From positions 110,447,443 through 110,511,442 of the forward strand of contig JAMXBB010000004.1 in NCBI GenBank assembly GCA_024138015.1: 64,000 nucleotides of DNA. The letters run 5' to 3'. Positions 62,852 through 64,000 of this stretch are shown here, piece by piece; the stretch's first letter is position 1, and every line of letters starts with the position of its first letter. The notes beneath the pieces were generated by a model. The model searched no databases. It saw nothing but the letters and a program-made list of their open reading frames with translations, and was not told the DNA's origin. The position numbers and the translations under genes are program-made. The DNA comes from Lumnitzera littorea (lineage: Eukaryota; Streptophyta; Magnoliopsida; Myrtales; Combretaceae).

Positions 62852-64000
62852 TGTCACGCCCCGAACAAGAAGAGTCATAACAGTCCCGCCGTGTAAACTA
62901 ATCTAAGATAGAAGCTGACCTCACAGCTGCTATCGTAGACGCAGTTTACACAAGGCGCACAACTCAACCAGCTTGAAACGTCTGTTCTGACATCTGTTAA
63001 TATCCAAACCTGTGGTAGAGCTTTTACAAAATACTTGTTCTATACAATCTGTAGTTTAGTACTACAACAGTAATTATACAACATTTCACGTCCAAGGGTA
63101 AAGATTACAATCAGAGTCTTTTAAAAACCACAGGTTATACGATTTATATACAATAAGTTAGAAAACTAGTGGGCTCCCAAGGAATTCCCATTTAGTTTTC
63201 TTCAAAACTTAAAGACAAAGCAAAAGCTCAGGTTCAGTTAAATTCCTCGTTCCTCACTTTCCCACACAGCAGCACACTAACCTGAGAACGATGGTACCGG
63301 AACATCTTTACCTTCACTCAGCACCTGCAAAAGAGTCTGTAGGGATGTGAGCACAACTAGCTCAGTAAGTGGGGCGGAGTCAGAAGAGTACTATACAATC
63401 ACAAATAAGGTTAATAATTATGATGAAATGCAATGCAATCACTCAAATGAAAACATCGCACAGTATTAACCGGTCCACTGTGAGGTTAGAGGAATTTCAT
63501 CCGCTCCAACCCGGATTGAGGAGTTTCATCGCGACTCAAGTTAAACCAAACCCGGGCTTGTGCAATAGAGAACACCCCCCTCCCAAGACCGCCTTCTAAC
63601 CACGGCCCCCAACTTTGTCGCGACCTTCTCGCTTATCACTTAGTTCGACTAAGGATGGGGAAAGGACCATTTCAGCTATCCTCATCGAAGGAAGTCGGTG
63701 TTTGGCTTAACACTCTTAATCGTTTCCCCTAACGGGTGATTATGCATGACCAATTACACTTTAGTCGAATAATCATTAATGATAATCAGGGGTGACCAAT
63801 AAGTTCACACAATACAAAATCCATGCAAATATGCAGAACAGCACACCAAGGAGTTGAACTCCTGTCACAACAGAGTATCATTCACACACATAGCATGCGC
63901 ATAATCATCTAACTACAAACACAACCAGAAGTACTCTTGGTCTCCGGATACTTTTAAATAGTACTCAAACAGCAGCGAAGCTACCATCCCAACTTACTTG
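62852..64000 (-). mobile_element. LTR of the D family, running off the window end
   Basis: It begins TGTCACGCCCCGAAC on the + strand, the mirror of the sense end of the family, so it is sense minus. It aligns with the first ~1.15 kb of solo LTR D (CAGTCCCGCCGTGTAAAC with CAGTCCTGCCGTGTAAAC; CTCAGTAAGT; CACTTAGTTCGACTAAGGATG). The five bases before it are TATAA. Whether it is solo or part of a whole element cannot be seen. Confidence 0.8.

Noticed and set aside
1..64000. CRISPR arrays, prokaryotic operons, organelle insertions
   Set aside because: No regular spacer-repeat arrays, no dense coding and no recognisable plastid or mitochondrial genes; the content is plant nuclear.

Overview
The window is nuclear DNA from a flowering plant, most likely a eudicot. 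Three things point there: plant-type protein genes with GT-AG introns, a cytoplasmic-type tRNA-Leu, and very AT-rich intergenic DNA packed with Ty3/gypsy LTR elements and a Cassandra TRIM. I cannot name the species.

Only two protein-coding genes convince me, both on the + strand. One is a three-exon HT1-like (Raf-type) protein kinase at 62-3061. The other is a kinesin-light-chain-related TPR protein (KLCR/CMU type) at 47371-49763, with an intron in its 5' UTR. The only RNA gene is a tRNA-Leu(UAG) at 8019-8098. The kinase and KLCR genes are about 44 kb apart and nothing in the sequence links their functions.

Region by region: 1-3061 kinase; about 3.55-7.53 kb an old 4-kb solo-LTR-like sequence (copy C', sense +); 8.02-8.10 kb tRNA; 10.25-41.60 kb a stack of nested retroelements. 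The outermost element of the stack is a decayed Ty3/gypsy-type element on the minus strand. Its two ~3.4-kb LTRs (B = 5' LTR on the right, A = 3' LTR on the left) keep a degraded primer binding site and a polypurine tract. LTR A received a complete Cassandra TRIM (target-site duplication ACCTC) and a 6-kb insertion (ATAAC), which itself contains another LTR (copy C). LTR B received two oppositely oriented solo LTRs (ACATG and AAAAC) and a gypsy element with pol remnants (G1), whose left LTR holds a further solo LTR. From 41.6 to 46.9 kb lies ordinary intergenic DNA, then the KLCR gene. From 49.8 to 57.3 kb is intergenic DNA with a ~0.5-kb direct repeat, one copy of which carries a MITE. At 57.27-59.62 kb sits a minus-strand non-autonomous LTR element. 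From 60.43 kb to the end are the start of a second gypsy element (G2) and two further LTRs, the last running off the window.

I found no undescribed molecular system. The most informative parts are the 5S-rRNA-bearing Cassandra element with paralogous empty sites, the layered insertion order readable from target-site duplications, an inverted solo-LTR pair that could fold into a long hairpin, and an exact 192-bp repeat at a single N that looks like an unmerged contig overlap.
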